In this document: positions 11,795-23,553 of the stretch, piece after piece
How the letters are laid out: every line of letters begins with the position of its first letter
Numbering within the stretch: the first letter of the stretch is position 1
DNA from: Aegilops tauschii subsp. strangulata
Lineage: Eukaryota > Streptophyta > Magnoliopsida > Poales > Poaceae
NCBI RefSeq assembly: GCF_002575655.3
Contig: NC_053035.3
Location: 88,065,322 to 88,129,321 of the forward strand
Length of the DNA: 64,000 bases
Direction: 5' to 3'
Translations under genes and position numbers: made by a program
Notes under the pieces: model-generated
Databases searched by the model: none
What the model was told of the DNA's origin: nothing
Seen by the model: the letters and a program-made list of their open reading frames with translations, nothing else

Positions 11795-13065
11795 CACTAC
11801 TAGGAAAAGGGCTATAGATATATGGACACTAACGGCGCACCACACATGTGGTGCGCCACTACTATATACTAATGGCGCACCATGTGTTGGTACGCCATTA
11901 GTGTCCAAATACTAATGGCGCACCACATCCACAGTGCGCCACTACTAACAATTTTTTTAATTTTATTTCAAAAACTAGTAATGGCGCACCAGGGGATAGT
12001 GCGCCATTACTAGTTTAACTAGTAATGGCGCACCACACCCTCGGTGCGCCACTACTAACAATTTTTTTTCAATACTAGTAATGGTGCACCGAGGGGACAG
12101 TGCGCCATTACTAGTTTTAACTAGTAATGGCGCACCACACCCTCGGTGCGCCACCACTAAAAATTCGCACCACACCCACGGTGCGCCATTACTAACTTTG
12201 CCCAAAAATTCCACCGAATGCACCCCCCCATGGACCGCCTTTTTAGTTTTAGAAAAAATAAAAGAAAATGATGGAAATGTCAAAAAAATAAAATAAAATA
12301 AGTTTCCCATGTGATATGTGGTCTAGTTGTTGGGAAAATTTACAAATATGAATTTCGACTTTATTTGCAAAATCTCTCTGGAATTTGTAAAATGGGCATA
12401 ACTTTTGCATACGAACTCGGATTAAAAAGTTTTTTATATGAAAAATCATCTACTTGAAAAGACGAATTGAACGGGGGAACCCCATTCAACATCTTCAAAA
12501 TCCCCAAAAACCTAACAGAACGAAAGATACGGGGCTTTTAAGATCTAGAGGGGGAAAAATGAAACAAATTTCAAACTTACTAGTGGCGCACCATTTGCTA
12601 GGTGCGCCACTAGTAACAGGAAAAAATTGGTTTCAAGAAAACTTTTTTTGGAATTTTTTTTTTCAAAATATGATACGTAATATGACCAGGAAGTTTGAAA
12701 TATTTTTTCAAAATTTCATCACACTCATGAACATGAACAAAGTCCTAGACATCAACAAGGTTTAATAGGATTGATATGATAGATATATCAACAAGTGCCT
12801 GTGAAGTGAGCTGGTGCTGGGGTTGGATAGAACTGCGAAGTTAAGTGTGCTCGGGCTGGAGTAGTAAAAAATTGTTAGTAATGGCGCACTTCTGTGTGGT
12901 GCGCCATTACTAAGTCAGATAGTAATGGCGCGCCGTGGGATATACTAATGGCGCACTCCCTGGTGCGCCATTAGTAAAAAAATCTAATGGCGTGATGCTA
13001 GTGGCGCACGTGCGCCATTAGTAGCCAAAACATGTGCGCCACTAGCAGGCCTTTTCCTAGTAGTG
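11795..13065. mobile_element. small CACTA transposon with GGCGCACC repeats, 1.27 kb
   Basis: The ends are CACTACTAGGAAAAGG at 11795 and its complement ending at 13065, with a 3-bp duplication TTT on both sides (11792-11794, 13066-13068). Many copies of TAATGGCGCACC and its complement fill both subterminal zones in alternating orientation, typical of transposase-binding arrays in CACTA elements. No transposase gene is present. A 5S rRNA-like stretch lies near the right end. Confidence 0.92.
12829..12866 (+). other. 5S rRNA gene-like fragment (A-box part)
   Basis: Thirty-eight bases beginning AGAACTGCGAAGTTAAG agree by eye with plant 5S rRNA positions about 40-77 at roughly 33 positions. This is the part holding the pol III A box and the start of the intermediate element. 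The C box is absent. It is embedded in the small CACTA and is not a 5S gene. It shares the words CTCGGGCTGG with the longer 5S-like piece at 27845, differing from the plant consensus in the same way. Confidence 0.7.
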
Positions 13066-13693
13066 TTTGGTGCCCATAATATGAGCGCGCGCGTGGATCA
13101 CACCATAGTGTTAGTTGTATGTTGATAGGACTATGTATTGGAGGGTAAGAGTGACAGAAGCTTCAACCTAGCATAGAAATTGATGCATACGGGATTGAAG
13201 GGGGATCAATATATCTTAATGCTATGATTGGGTTTTACCTTAATGAACGTTAGTAGTTGCGGATGCTTGCCAATAGTTCCAATCATAAGTGCATAGAATT
13301 CCAAGTCAGGGATTACATGCTAGCAGTGGCCTCTCCCACATAAAACTTGCAATTGGTCTAGTAAAGTAGTCAATTGCTTAGGGACAATTTTGCATCTCCT
13401 ACCACCACTTTTCCACACCCGCTATACTAACTTTATTGTGTCTTTATCTAAACAGCCCCTACTTTTTATTTACGTTCTCTTTATTATCTTGCAAACCTAT
13501 CCAACAACACCTACAAAGCACTTCTAGTTTCATTCTTGTTCTAGGTAAAGCGAACGTTAAGCGTGCGTGGTGTTGTATCGGTGGTCGATAGAACTTGAGG
13601 GAATATTTGTTCTACCTTTAGCTCCTCGTTGGGTTCGACACTCTTACTTATCGAAAGAGGCTACAATTGATCCCCTATACTTGTGGGTTATCA

Positions 13694-14029
13694 GTGGACT
13701 TGCTTAAGGGCTCTAACACGTGACCCTTTCCTAAAAAGATGATGAATTGTAGTTGCAAAGTTGACTGAGAACATAGTTTGTTGGTTTCTAATAGAGGTTT
13801 TGCTTTATACTTTGATTGTGTGATGAACTGCTACTTATTCATAGGAAGTATATGATGCAAGTTCTATTATTAAAGTCTTATGTTTAAATTTGTTGCTGTT
13901 ATAATAATCAACATGATACTTCTATGTCTGTATTTTGTTTTTATTGACACCTCTCTCTCAAAGCATGTGGACATGTTTTTCGATTTCGGTTTTCGCTTCA
14001 GGACAAGCAAGGTCTAAGCTTGGGGGAGT
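13694..14029 (+). other. short internal segment of an LTR element, with polypurine tract
   Basis: These 336 bases lie between two LTRs. They are non-coding and end with the tract AAGCTTGGGGGAGT (14016-14029) directly before an LTR start, as in the 3' end of a gypsy element. No clear primer-binding site follows the LTR end at 13693. It is best read as the 3' internal end belonging to the LTR at 14030. Confidence 0.6.
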
Positions 14030-15537
14030 TGATACGTCCATTTTGCATCATGTTTTCCTACTGCTTTTATAATGTTTTTATCTATAATAATGCTTTTTGG
14101 AGTAATTCTAATGCCTTTTCTCTCATAATTTGCAAGGTACACACCAAGAGGGAGAATTCTGGCAGCTGGAAATCTGGACCTGAAAAAGCTACGTTAGGCT
14201 ACCTATTCTCCACAACTCCAAATGAGCTGAAACTTCACGGAGATTTTTTATGGAATATTTAAGGAATGTTGGAGCCAATAACTACCAGAGGGGGGCCACC
14301 AGGTGGGCACAACCCACCTGGGCGCGCCAGGCCCCCTGGCGCGCCCTGGTGTATTGTGCCCTCCTCGGCCCACCTCCAGTGCCCATCTTCTGGTATATAA
14401 GTGCTTTTGACCTAGAAAAAATCAGGATAATACTTTCGGGACGGAGCGTCGCCGCCTCGAGGCGGAATTTGGGCAGGAGCACTTTTGCCCTCCGGCGGAG
14501 CGATTCTGCTAGGGGAACTTCCCTCCCGGAGGGGGAAATCATCGTCATCATCATCACCAACAACTCTCCCATCTTGGGGAGGGCAATCTCCATCAACATC
14601 TTCACCAGCACCATCTCATCTCAAACCCTAGTTCATCTCTTGTATTCAATCTTGTTGCCGGAACTATAGATTGTTGCTAGGGGGTGACTAGTAGTGTTGA
14701 TTACATCTTGTAGTTGATTACTATATGGTCTATTTGGTGGAAGATTATATGTTCAGATCCATTATGCATATTAATACCCCTCTGATCATGAGCATGTTGA
14801 TAGTAGTTACTTTTGTTCTTGAGGTCACGGGATAAATCATGTTGCAAGTAATCATGTGAACTTGATATGTGTTCGATATTTTGATAGTATGTATGTTGTG
14901 ATTCCCTTAGTGGTGTCATGTGAACGTCGACTACATGAAACTTCACCATCTTTGGGCCTAAGGGAATGCATTGTGGAGTAGTAAATAGATGGTGGGTTGC
15001 GAGAGTGACAGAAACTTAAACCCCAGTTTATGCACTATTCCGTAAGGGACCGATTGGATCCTATAGTTTAATGCTATGGTTAGGATTTATCCTTAATACT
15101 TTTCTCGTAGTTGCGGATGCTTGCGGGAGGGTTCATCATAAGTAGGAGGTTTGTTCAAGTAAGAACAGTACCTAAGCACCGGTCCACCCACATATCGAAT
15201 TATCAAAGTAGCGAACACAAATCAAACCAACATGATGAAAGTGACTAGATGAAATTCCCGTGTACCTCAAGAACGCTTTGCTTATTATAAGAGACCGTTT
15301 TGGCCTGTCCTTTGCCTCAAAAGGATTGGTCTGCCTTGCGGCATACTTGTTACAATTATCGTTACTTGCTCATTACAAATTATCTTGCTATCAAACTACT
15401 CGCTACTTACAGTTTCAGCACTTGCAGACATTACATTACTGAAAACTACTTGTCATTTCCTTCTGCTCCTCGTTGGGTTCGACACTCTTACTTATCGAAA
15501 AGAGCTACAATTGACCCCCTATACTTGTGGGTCATCA
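14030..15537 (+). repeat. LTR of a gypsy-type element (TGATA...CATCA)
   Basis: The LTR is 1508 bp, starts TGATACGTCC after a polypurine tract and ends GGGTCATCA. A TATA box (TATATAAG) is at 14394. The last 80 bases are nearly identical to the LTR ending at 13693, but the body differs strongly, so the two are related families rather than a matched pair. Short open frames inside are not real genes. Confidence 0.8.
14394..14401 (+). promoter_or_regulatory. TATA box of the LTR
   Basis: TATATAAG sits 365 bases into the LTR, just after a GC-rich stretch, where a retrotransposon promoter would lie. Confidence 0.5.
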
Positions 15538-17130
15538 AGGAGTCGACGATCATGAAACCCGATGCGGCCGGTGCCTGAAGCCGTTCTGCTTTTATCTTTG
15601 CTGAACTTTTTGTTAAGCGACAAGTCCAGCCACTGGGCTTGTAAAGTAAATGTAATGAACTCCGGCTGTGGGCCTTTATTTCTATAATGTAAATATTTTC
15701 GCAAGTGTTTGCGCTCGTGCTCTATTCTTGAGCTTTTTCCGTGCGTGCTCCTTTTCTTTGCCCCCCCCCCCGCGAGTCGAACAGTCGGGTTCCAGTTTGT
15801 GACAAGGAGTTCGGCCTTGGGAAGAAGTGGGCAGTACTTAGGCTTTTTTGAATGTTGAGCGCGAGCAAAACACCCACTGGGCCGGCTGGCGGCAGGCGGC
15901 GAAGCCGTCTGGCACACAGCTAGTCGTGCGGCAACTAAGTGTGATGGTGCCGGATTGCCCGATCCGGCTTAGAGGATCTCTTCGTGCCGGTGCCTTGGCT
16001 CTTGGCTAGGGATGTAAATGGATCGGATCGGATAATGACTTTACCAAATCATTTACCACATTTTTTTGTCGGATTCGGAGTGGATCGGATAATGACCGGA
16101 TGCGGATTCGAATACAGATTATATCAGACTATGGACTCGGATCGTAAATGGATAAAAAAAATCTATGTACATCCTTTCCATAATATCTATCATGATCTAT
16201 GCAAAGAAGAAGAATATATAAGTAACCAATCAATTTTTTCTGGTCAATGAAATTAATAGCTTACACGTTGCAGCAAGCAAGACATAGACATCGTAGGTTC
16301 ATAGTGTTCTCTAGTCCATAATAGAGTCTGCTTAAATATTGGCTAAGTTAGCTTGTACAGTACGTGTTCTCAAGTCTATTGGCTACGCTTGTATGTACAT
16401 GTGATGTGTACAGTCGTACGAGGGTACTATTAGGGTTAGGGTTATATGAAATTTATATATGGTGATTCTAATCAGTGGTCTAATTGGGTATTTGGGCTTG
16501 TCGATTGGGACAAGTTTATCGGATAATCCTATTTGATAACACCGGATAATCCGCAAAAAATATCGGATAATCCACATCGGTCGGATATTATCGATACCAT
16601 ATCCGCTACCATATTCGTCGGATATCCGGTTGACCAAAATCCGTATCCGCATCCCTATCGATTGGATTTGTGAAAGTGCATACCATATCCTTAAAAATGG
16701 ATGTGGTTGCGGATTCAGAGTAGAAATTATCCGTACCATTTACATCCCTACCTGTGGTCCATGCCGGCCGAACAGCCGAAGCCGGATTGTGGCTTAGGGC
16801 GAAGGGGTGGGCCTCGGTGACTCGGACATGCCAAGAAGGACTAAGTGAAAGATGGGATTGGTCAAGCCGGCCAGCCCCCGAGCCGGATGGACCAACCTGA
16901 TGGTGGGGGGCCTAAAAGTCACAGGGGTGTGCGAGACACAGTAATTGGTAGGAAAAGGTAGCCCCCGAGTGAATTTCGGGGGTCCTGCTGTCTTTCATTG
17001 AACATCAAAAGGTAGCGATACATACGTGTGTACAGCTGATTGTAAAACGGGTGGAGGAGCTCTGCATTCCACGACCGGCTTGTCTCTTCGCCGACGTGTC
17101 TCTCTTGCGTTTGTTTTGCTTGCGTGCGTT
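15538..17130 (-). other. 3' UTR of the minus-strand gypsy element
   Basis: This is the non-coding sequence downstream of integrase. It contains a C run near 15763-15772, CTCGGGGGCT tracts at about 16879 and 16970 that resemble polypurine tracts on the minus strand, and a 744-bp hAT-like insertion. No gene is seen. Confidence 0.55.
16007..16750. mobile_element. hAT-like MITE, 744 bp
   Basis: The terminal inverted repeat TAGGGATGTAAATGG is present at 16007 and as its complement at 16736-16750. Inside, GGATCGGATAAT and CGGATAATCC words recur in both orientations. There is no transposase. Flanking 8-mers (CTCTTGGC, CCTGTGGT) do not match, so a hAT-type 8-bp duplication is not preserved or the ends have shifted. 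The ends resemble hAT-type elements in grasses as I remember them. Confidence 0.65.
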
Positions 17131-20100
17131 GATGAGGTAATATGCGTTGCGGTCGCACATGACTTTGCTGACGATGAAGGGGCCCTCCCATGGCTAGGCC
17201 AACTTGTGCTGGCCAGCTTACTGCTGGACAAGACAGTGTATGAGGTCGCCCTCGTGGAATCTGAGGGGCTTGATCTTCTTGCCGTGGTAGTGCCTCAGGT
17301 TCTGCTGGTAGATGGCCGATCGGCTAAGGGCCAATAGGTGCGCCTCCTCGAGCAGGTCGACGCCGTCTTCGCGGGCTTCTTTGGCTAGCGCTTCTGTATA
17401 CATTGTTACTCGTGGTGAGTCGAACTTGATGTCGGTTACAATGACGGCTTCAGCTCCATAGATGTGGAAGAACGGGGTGAACCCGGTTGACCGGTTTGGC
17501 GTCGTCCAGAGGCTCCAGAGGATGACCGGTAGCTCGTCAAGCCAACTGCCGGGTGCACGGACGAGAGGCTCGACGAGTCGCGGCTTGATGCCGGACAGGA
17601 TCATGCCATTGGCCCGCTTGACCTGGGCATTGGACTGAGGATGGGTGACAGAGGCCAAGTCAAGCCGGATGCTGGAGACAGAGCAGTATTGCACCAGCGC
17701 TCCTTTGGCGAAGTTGATGCCGTTGTCCGTGATGATGCTGCGCGGGGCGCCGTAGCGAACCATGATGCCTTTGATGAACCAGACGACCGTTGGCCCGTCC
17801 TGTTTCTTGATCGGCCACGCTTCGATCCACTTGGTGAACTCGTCGACTGCCACCAGCAAGTGCGTCATGCCGCCTCGAGCGGTCTTGAAAGGTCCCACCA
17901 TGTCGAGCCCCCAGACTGCAAAGGGCCAGGTGATCAGGATGGTTTGCAGAGTTGAAGCCGGCTAGTGGCTGCGTTTGCTGAAGCGGTGGCAACCATTGCA
18001 CTTGAGGACCAACGAGTCAGTGTCTTTGAGGGTCGTGGGCCAGTAGAAGCCATAGCGGAAAGCCTTGGACACCAGGGACCGGGCGGTGGCGTGGTGCCTG
18101 CACTCACCCTGGTGGATGTCGAGGAGGTTCTCTGTGCCCTTGTCTTGCTCGACGCAGCGATGGAACATGCCGGTCGCGCTGCTCTTGATGAGCTCATTGT
18201 TGATGATGCTGTACACGGACACCCGGTGTTTTACTTGTCGGGCCTCGGTTTCGTCCATGGGAGCACCCCATTCTCCAGGAAGGCCAAGATTAGCTGGGCC
18301 CAAGACGGAGTCGTTACCACGGTGAAGACGGCCAATGGGACGGGATCTAGGGCGGCGGCGGCCCCCGGTCCGGGTTTAGCAGTCCGCCAGGTTCAGCAGT
18401 ACCCGGGCCGGGATGAGCCACCGCTGGGACGGGATGAACTGCCCCCGGGTTGGGGGCGGCAACCCCTAGGACGGGATGAGCAGCCCTTGAGACTTGGCCA
18501 GGATCTTCGGGGTTCGGCGGGGGAGCCGCGGGGTCATCCGGGATGAAGATGGACTCGGACTCCAGAGACGACTTGATGGACGGCTTGCACAGGTCCTCGA
18601 GGGAGACGCCAGATGGGATAGCTTGCCGGGAAGAGCAAATCTTGGCTAGTGTGTCAGCGGCTTCATTCTTCGCGCACAGCACATGGAGGAATTCGTAGCC
18701 GTCGAAGTTGTCGGACATCTGCTGAAGCAGGAAACGATAGTTGGCCATGTTGGCATCGCGCTCGTCCCACTCACCGAAAGCTTGTTCCACCACCAGACCC
18801 GAGTCGCCGTAGCAGAGGATGTGCCGGATGCCGAGTTCCTTGGCAAGCCGGAGGCCTTGCACAAAGGCTTCATACTCGGCAACATTGTTGGTGGCGGCGA
18901 AGTGGATTTGTAGGGCGTACCGCGGCCTGTTGCCCTTCGGGGAAGACAGCATGATGTCGGCCCCCAAGCCAGATCGCATCTTGGAGCCATCGAAGTGCAT
19001 GCGCTAGTGCGTCGGATCCGGCGGTGGTGGTAGGTACTGCATCTTGGTCCAGTCGACGAGGAAGTCGGCCAGCGCATGGGAATTGATGGTGGTGCGGGAT
19101 TCGTAGAGGATAGTGTGGCTCGCCGGCTCAATTGCCCACTTGGCTACCCGTCCGGAGGCATCCTTGCAGACCATGATCTCGCCGATGGGGGTCGTGCTGA
19201 CCACGGTGATGACATGTTCTTGAAAGTACTGCCTTAGCTTCTTGGCGGTGAAGTACATGCCATAGCACATCTTCTGGTAATGGGGGTAGTTCTGCTTGGA
19301 GGCGGAGAGCACCTTGCTCAAGTAGTACACCGGGCGCTGAACTCGCTGGGTCTTGCCCTTCTCTGGTTGCTCGACCACTAGCCCTGTGTTGACTGACCGC
19401 GAGGTGGTGGCGATGTATAGCAACAGTGACTCCTTGTTGGCCGGTGCGGCCAGGACGGGTGCGGTGGGGAGCATGCGCTTGAGATCCTGGAATGCTTCAT
19501 CTTCCTAGTCGTTCCACTCAAACGATGACATCTTCTTCATCAGCTGATATAGGGGCAAGGCCCTCTCGCCCAACCGGCTGAGAAACTGGCTGAGAGAGGC
19601 CAAGCAGCCGGTGAAGTTCTGGACATCGCGCAGCCGGGTTGGTTTGCGCATGCGCTTGGTGGCCTTGATCTTCTCGGGGTTCTCCTCAATGCCGTGCTCC
19701 GAGACGAGGAAGCCGAGTAGCTGACTGAACGGCACGCTGAAAACGCACTTTTCTGGGTTGAGCTTGATCTGGTACTGGCACAGATTGGCGAAAGTTTCCT
19801 TCAGGTTGTCAAGGAGCGTGAGGTGCTACTTGGTCTTCACCATGATGTCGCCGCCGTAGACGTGGATGTTGCGGCCGAGTTGTGGCAGCAGGCATTTCTG
19901 CATGCAGCGCTGGAAGGTGGCGCTGACATTCTTCAAGCTGAATGACATGGTGATGTAGCAGTACGCCCCAAAGGGAGCTTGATCTGATGATAGCCGGAGT
20001 AAGCATCCAACAAGGACAGGAGCTCACAGCCGACCGTGGATTCGATCACTTGATCTATCTGAGGGTGGGCAAAGGAGTCCTTGGGGCAGGCCAAGTTCAG

Positions 20101-21073
20101 GTTGGTGTAGTCGATACACATGCGTCAGGTATCGTTCTTCTTCAGGACGAGGACTGGGTTGGCCGGCCACTCCGGGTGGAACACCTCCATGATGAAGCCG
20201 GCCGCGAGCAGCCGGACGACCTCTTGACCAATGGTTCTTCTCTTCTGAAAAGCAACATAGGGGTTGATGGATAGGCTTGGCATCCTTGCAGACGTGTAGT
20301 TTGTGCTCGGCGTACTTCCTCGGAACACCCGACATGTCCTTTGGGGACCATGCAAAGATATCTCGATTCTCACGGAGGAAGTCGACGAGCTCGCCTTCCT
20401 ATTTGTTGCTGAGGCGGGTGCCCACAACAACGTACTTGCTGCAGCTTGGGTAGGACGGGTTGAGCTTGACCTTCTTTGTGTTTTTTGATAGCTGGAACGA
20501 GGCCTCGCCGGCCGACTCCTTGGCCAGAGCCGGCACGACCGACTGCTTGCCTGCCAGCACCACAATCCGATTGATCTGGCGCCGCTCCTCGGCTATGACC
20601 AGGGACTCGACTAATTTGGCGTCGTCTTGGGCGCATTGCAGAGACTTCTTGTAGTCGCCAGCAACAGTGCTGTGACCCTTGGGACCTGGCATCTTCATCT
20701 TTAGGTAGGTGTAGTGTGGAACCGCCATGAAATTGGTGAGTGCAGGCCGACCCTGTAGTGCGTGGTAAGGGCTAGACAGGTCCACCACCTCGAACCAGAT
20801 GGGCTCGCGCCAGAAATGATCGTGGGTGTGGAACATGATGTCGAGCCAGATCCGGCCAATGGGGGAGCAGGAGAGGCCCAGCACGATGCCGTGGAACACC
20901 GTCCAGGTCGACTCCAGCTTCTTGGCCTCAATGTCGAGCTTGGTCATTGTGTCACGGTAGAGGATGTTAATGTTGCTGCCACCGTTGATGAGGACTCGGG
21001 AGAACTTGCAGGTGCGCTTTGTAGTGACTATGATGGGGTCGAGGACGAGGGCATACCCACCTGGAATGGGCAT
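17130..21073 (-). pseudogene. gypsy pol: protease, RT, RNase H, integrase (dead)
   Basis: Read from 21073 downward: an aspartic-protease region (21073-20399), RT (20335-19740), first RNase H (19474-19004), second RNase H (19000-18580 with HFDGS, AEYEAF, YGDSG), integrase zinc finger (18303-17962) and core (17901-17218 with VDEF and TDNG). Catalytic positions are changed in three enzymes. The protease DGGS reads NGGS (20984-20986), the RT YxDD box reads YGGD (19847-19858), and the integrase Glu of the QVERAN-type motif is Lys (17617-17619). There are at least seven stops (near 20125, 19826, 19505, 19004, 18347, 17962, 17218) and a frame change near 20240. The element is certainly inactive. Confidence 0.9.
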
Positions 21074-21213
21074 GACGGCCGGGTGGTCCTCCCGGGTCTA
21101 GCTAACCGGACGCTCCAACCAGTGCATGTACTCAGGCACTGCCTGGATGACGGTGTTCACCTCCTGCCGCAGCAGGCGTTCGCTACATTTGTCATCACCA
21201 AAGCTGGTGAAGA

Positions 21214-21300
21214 CACTACTGCAGGATGCTGCTAACGTGACACTACGATCAGAGACCCTTTGATGAAACTATGTGCGATGCAATAATCGCAAACGGTGAT
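21214..21300 (+). repeat. left CACTA terminal inverted repeat
   Basis: CACTACTGCAGGATGCTG begins here, followed 27 bp later by a second CACTAC box and GATCAGAGACCC. It pairs with 44195-44280 in inverted orientation. Confidence 0.88.
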
Positions 21301-22086
21301 GTAAAAAACCATCAAAAAAAGATGCAAAATGTTTGCGATGGCGGATACATCAAACACGGTTCAGATTTTAGTTGCGTGTGCGATCCAGGGCATACGATTG
21401 ATCCATACGAACTTTTTGCGATGAGACAACAACAAAAACGGGCTGCCTTATCAAGGTGTGTGCGATATACGGCATACAGTTCACTCAGATGAACAGTTTG
21501 CTATTAGGGAATGCAACAGAAACGGTTAGCCAGATCAATGTGTGTGATATACGGCATACGCTTCACTCGGACGAACAGTTTTCGATTAGGGAACATAACA
21601 GAAACGGTTCAACTTAACAAGATGTGTGTGATATGCGGCATACAGTTCACATAGATGAACTGTCGTTTCGTGTAAACAAGATGTGTGTGATACGCGGCAA
21701 ACAGCCCACTCGGATGAACTGTTTGCGATGAGAAATTATAACACAGACGGTTACTACAGTTAATTCGTGTACGATTCTGTGTGTACAAAAAACTTTGAAA
21801 AATGCAAACTAGTTGCTTGCGGTGGCTAGAAGTATCGCACACGATGCGTCTGCGAGTACTCGTGTGCGATTATTAGTAAGTTACACATACGTTTCCTTAT
21901 GTTAACACGTGTGTGATAGATAACACGTGGCACCGCATACGGTATTCGGGTTGTGTGCTCCACTTAGTCTTCCCGCGCTCCACATGGGTGAATTGTAAAA
22001 TCCCCGCCTCTTCCCTCATCGGTTTCCCGCCACTAGCTAATGGCTTGTTGCATAGAACCCAGGCCGCAACGCACCGTCGTGACACT
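21300..22086. repeat. left subterminal repeat zone of the giant CACTA
   Basis: From 21300 to about 21900, degenerate copies of a ~60-70-bp unit recur, including GTGTGTGATATACGGCATAC and ACTCGGATGAACTGTTTGCG. The same words appear inverted at 43740-44200. Such zones bind transposase in CACTA elements. The rest to 22086 looks like promoter and leader of the following ORF. No gene of its own is seen. Confidence 0.7.
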
Positions 22087-22791
22087 ATGCACAGATCTAG
22101 TCCTCACACATCTACCATTAGTTATCCAAGCATTCTAGGCAATGACCAAAGCTTCGACATCGACCCCTACCTGTGTTACATCTTCGGTGAGGAGAACGAG
22201 CCGGAGTAGGTCGGGGAGCAAGAGCTTCATCGGCCGGTGCAGGCACCATGGCCCATCAGCAGCGATATCGGCGTGACAGTCCTTGGGCGCATAATCGACA
22301 TATTGCAGTGAAAGTGTGATGAGCAGTTTGCCATCCAACGTGCAAAAGATCCAGAGTTGCTCGGCGGCATGATCGACGACCCACCCGAAGAGCCGCCGTC
22401 ACCAGTGCTCATCGAGAGCCTGATGCCCCACAAGGAATGGGCAGAGGACCTCTGTGATTCAGTCAAGACATAGCCAGCCTGCGGCTTCATAATTGTCGTC
22501 GGCGGCCGTGTCAACCTCAATCCCGACAATATGGTGGCCAGGCTCAAGCGCATCCTTGGCGGAATTGACATCCCCGACGAAGTAGAACATCACCAACGTG
22601 GTATCTTGAGGATGCAGGTGATGGATAGAATTTGCTACCAGGCTAGAGACATGGAAATGGAGCGGTTCCGCGGAGATGTCATGTGCGCAATTGCACGCTG
22701 TCAATCTCTTCTGGAAGAGGCCCAGCAGCCCCAAGAGCCTCCCATCGCCAGCAGCTCCGTAGGCGGAGGCGGGTCGGGACACTTGGAATGA
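22087..22791 (+). pseudogene. element-borne ORF of unknown function, three in-frame stops
   Basis: One frame can be followed for 235 codons from ATG 22087 to TGA 22789, interrupted only by TAG at 22207, TGA near 22312 and TAG near 22471, without frameshift. The product would be acidic and mostly helical. It has PPEEPPSP in the middle, a helix-rich stretch around VARLKRILGG and IDIPDEVEHH, and a Gly/Ser tail. I do not recognise a domain. The position directly inside the subterminal repeats suggests an element-borne accessory gene. The stops fit deamination of CAG or CGA codons. Confidence 0.55.
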
Positions 22792-22994
22792 ACAACCGCA
22801 AGGGTGCTATGCTGATCATGGAGTCCGAGAAGACCATCGTCGGAAGGCCGCCAGCTCAGCCTTTTAGCCTATAGTTTATTATAATTGTATGCATATGTAG
22901 GTCGTGAGTGTTTTGGGCATTGCAGCATGTGGCATTTTAAATTATCCTGAATATGTAAGACAATTATTAACCGTTGCCATTGTAAAATTGCCTC

Positions 22995-23165
22995 AACGCG
23001 TGCGAGCAGGGACGCCAGATCGGAGTGCGTCGTGGCTGCCTCAATGGCGAGCAAAACGCGTGGACGGACGCGAGCAGAGCGCGCCGCGGCCACCTCAATG
23101 GCGAGCAAAAAATGCGGACGGATGTGAGCAGAGCACGCCGCGGCCGCCTGAACGACGAGCAACCA
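22995..23165 (+). repeat. 54-bp tandem repeat, about three copies
   Basis: GC-rich units of about 53-54 bp share GCGAGCAAAA, GGACGGA, GAGCAGAGC and CGCCGCGGCC, beginning near 23024, 23077 and 23131. They differ by a few bases each. Confidence 0.7.
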
Positions 23166-23553
23166 CATACATGGTCAACCTTCTGGCACCCCGTGGGAGG
23201 CGCGATGGCGCATCCATCGGACACGATGGTGATATCTTGATCATGTGTGCTAGTGGGCAGACACATACACGTACATCCGAGAACGCGGGCCCATGCACCC
23301 CATCCGGGGACCGTTTCGGGTTCCGATGCGTGGCATACGGTTGATCCAAAAGAACTGTTTGCGATGAGCCACTAATAAATTTTGACCTTGTTTCTTGTCA
23401 CATCGCAGATTACAACGCAATAAGTAATTGCAAATCTGTTCACACCGATCAAGCCAATATGTGTTCATACCTTGCACCGGGTTATAAAAACTACCCACTA
23501 GAAAATTACTTCATAGTTCCTCTCCTCACCACCCACAAAACTAGTCTTTCCTG

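Larger units (their letters stand above)
7017..13693 (+). mobile_element. older LTR, split by two CACTA insertions
   Basis: Three pieces, 7017-7441, 11553-11794 and 13069-13693, join into one continuous sequence when the two CACTA elements and one copy of each target-site duplication are removed. The end TTGTGGGTTATCA at 13693 has the TG...CA form of a gypsy-type LTR whose start would read TGATA. The start is missing because the gypsy element ending at 7016 sits in it. No coding frame is present. Confidence 0.7.
15538..21213 (-). mobile_element. Ty3/gypsy retrotransposon (Tat type), minus strand, 5'-truncated
   Basis: A second gypsy element runs on the minus strand: protease, RT, two RNase H domains and integrase from 21073 down to about 17130, then a long 3' UTR. 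Gag and the 5' LTR are missing because the element stops abruptly at 21213 against a CACTA terminus, and no continuation is seen after 44280. The 3' LTR is not identifiable; the sequence is cut at 15538 by another LTR. Dual RNase H again suggests the Tat lineage. Confidence 0.82.

Noticed and set aside
17641..18546. plus-strand open frames of up to 193 codons
   Set aside because: They are opposite-strand shadows of the minus-strand integrase region, which carries the recognisable motifs.
18347..18580. separate Pro/Gly-rich gene downstream of RNase H
   Set aside because: It is the low-complexity linker between RNase H and integrase in the same gypsy polyprotein frame.
21214..21920. CRISPR-like or satellite array
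   Set aside because: Repeats are degenerate, oriented both ways and mirrored at the other terminus, which is the subterminal zone of a CACTA element.
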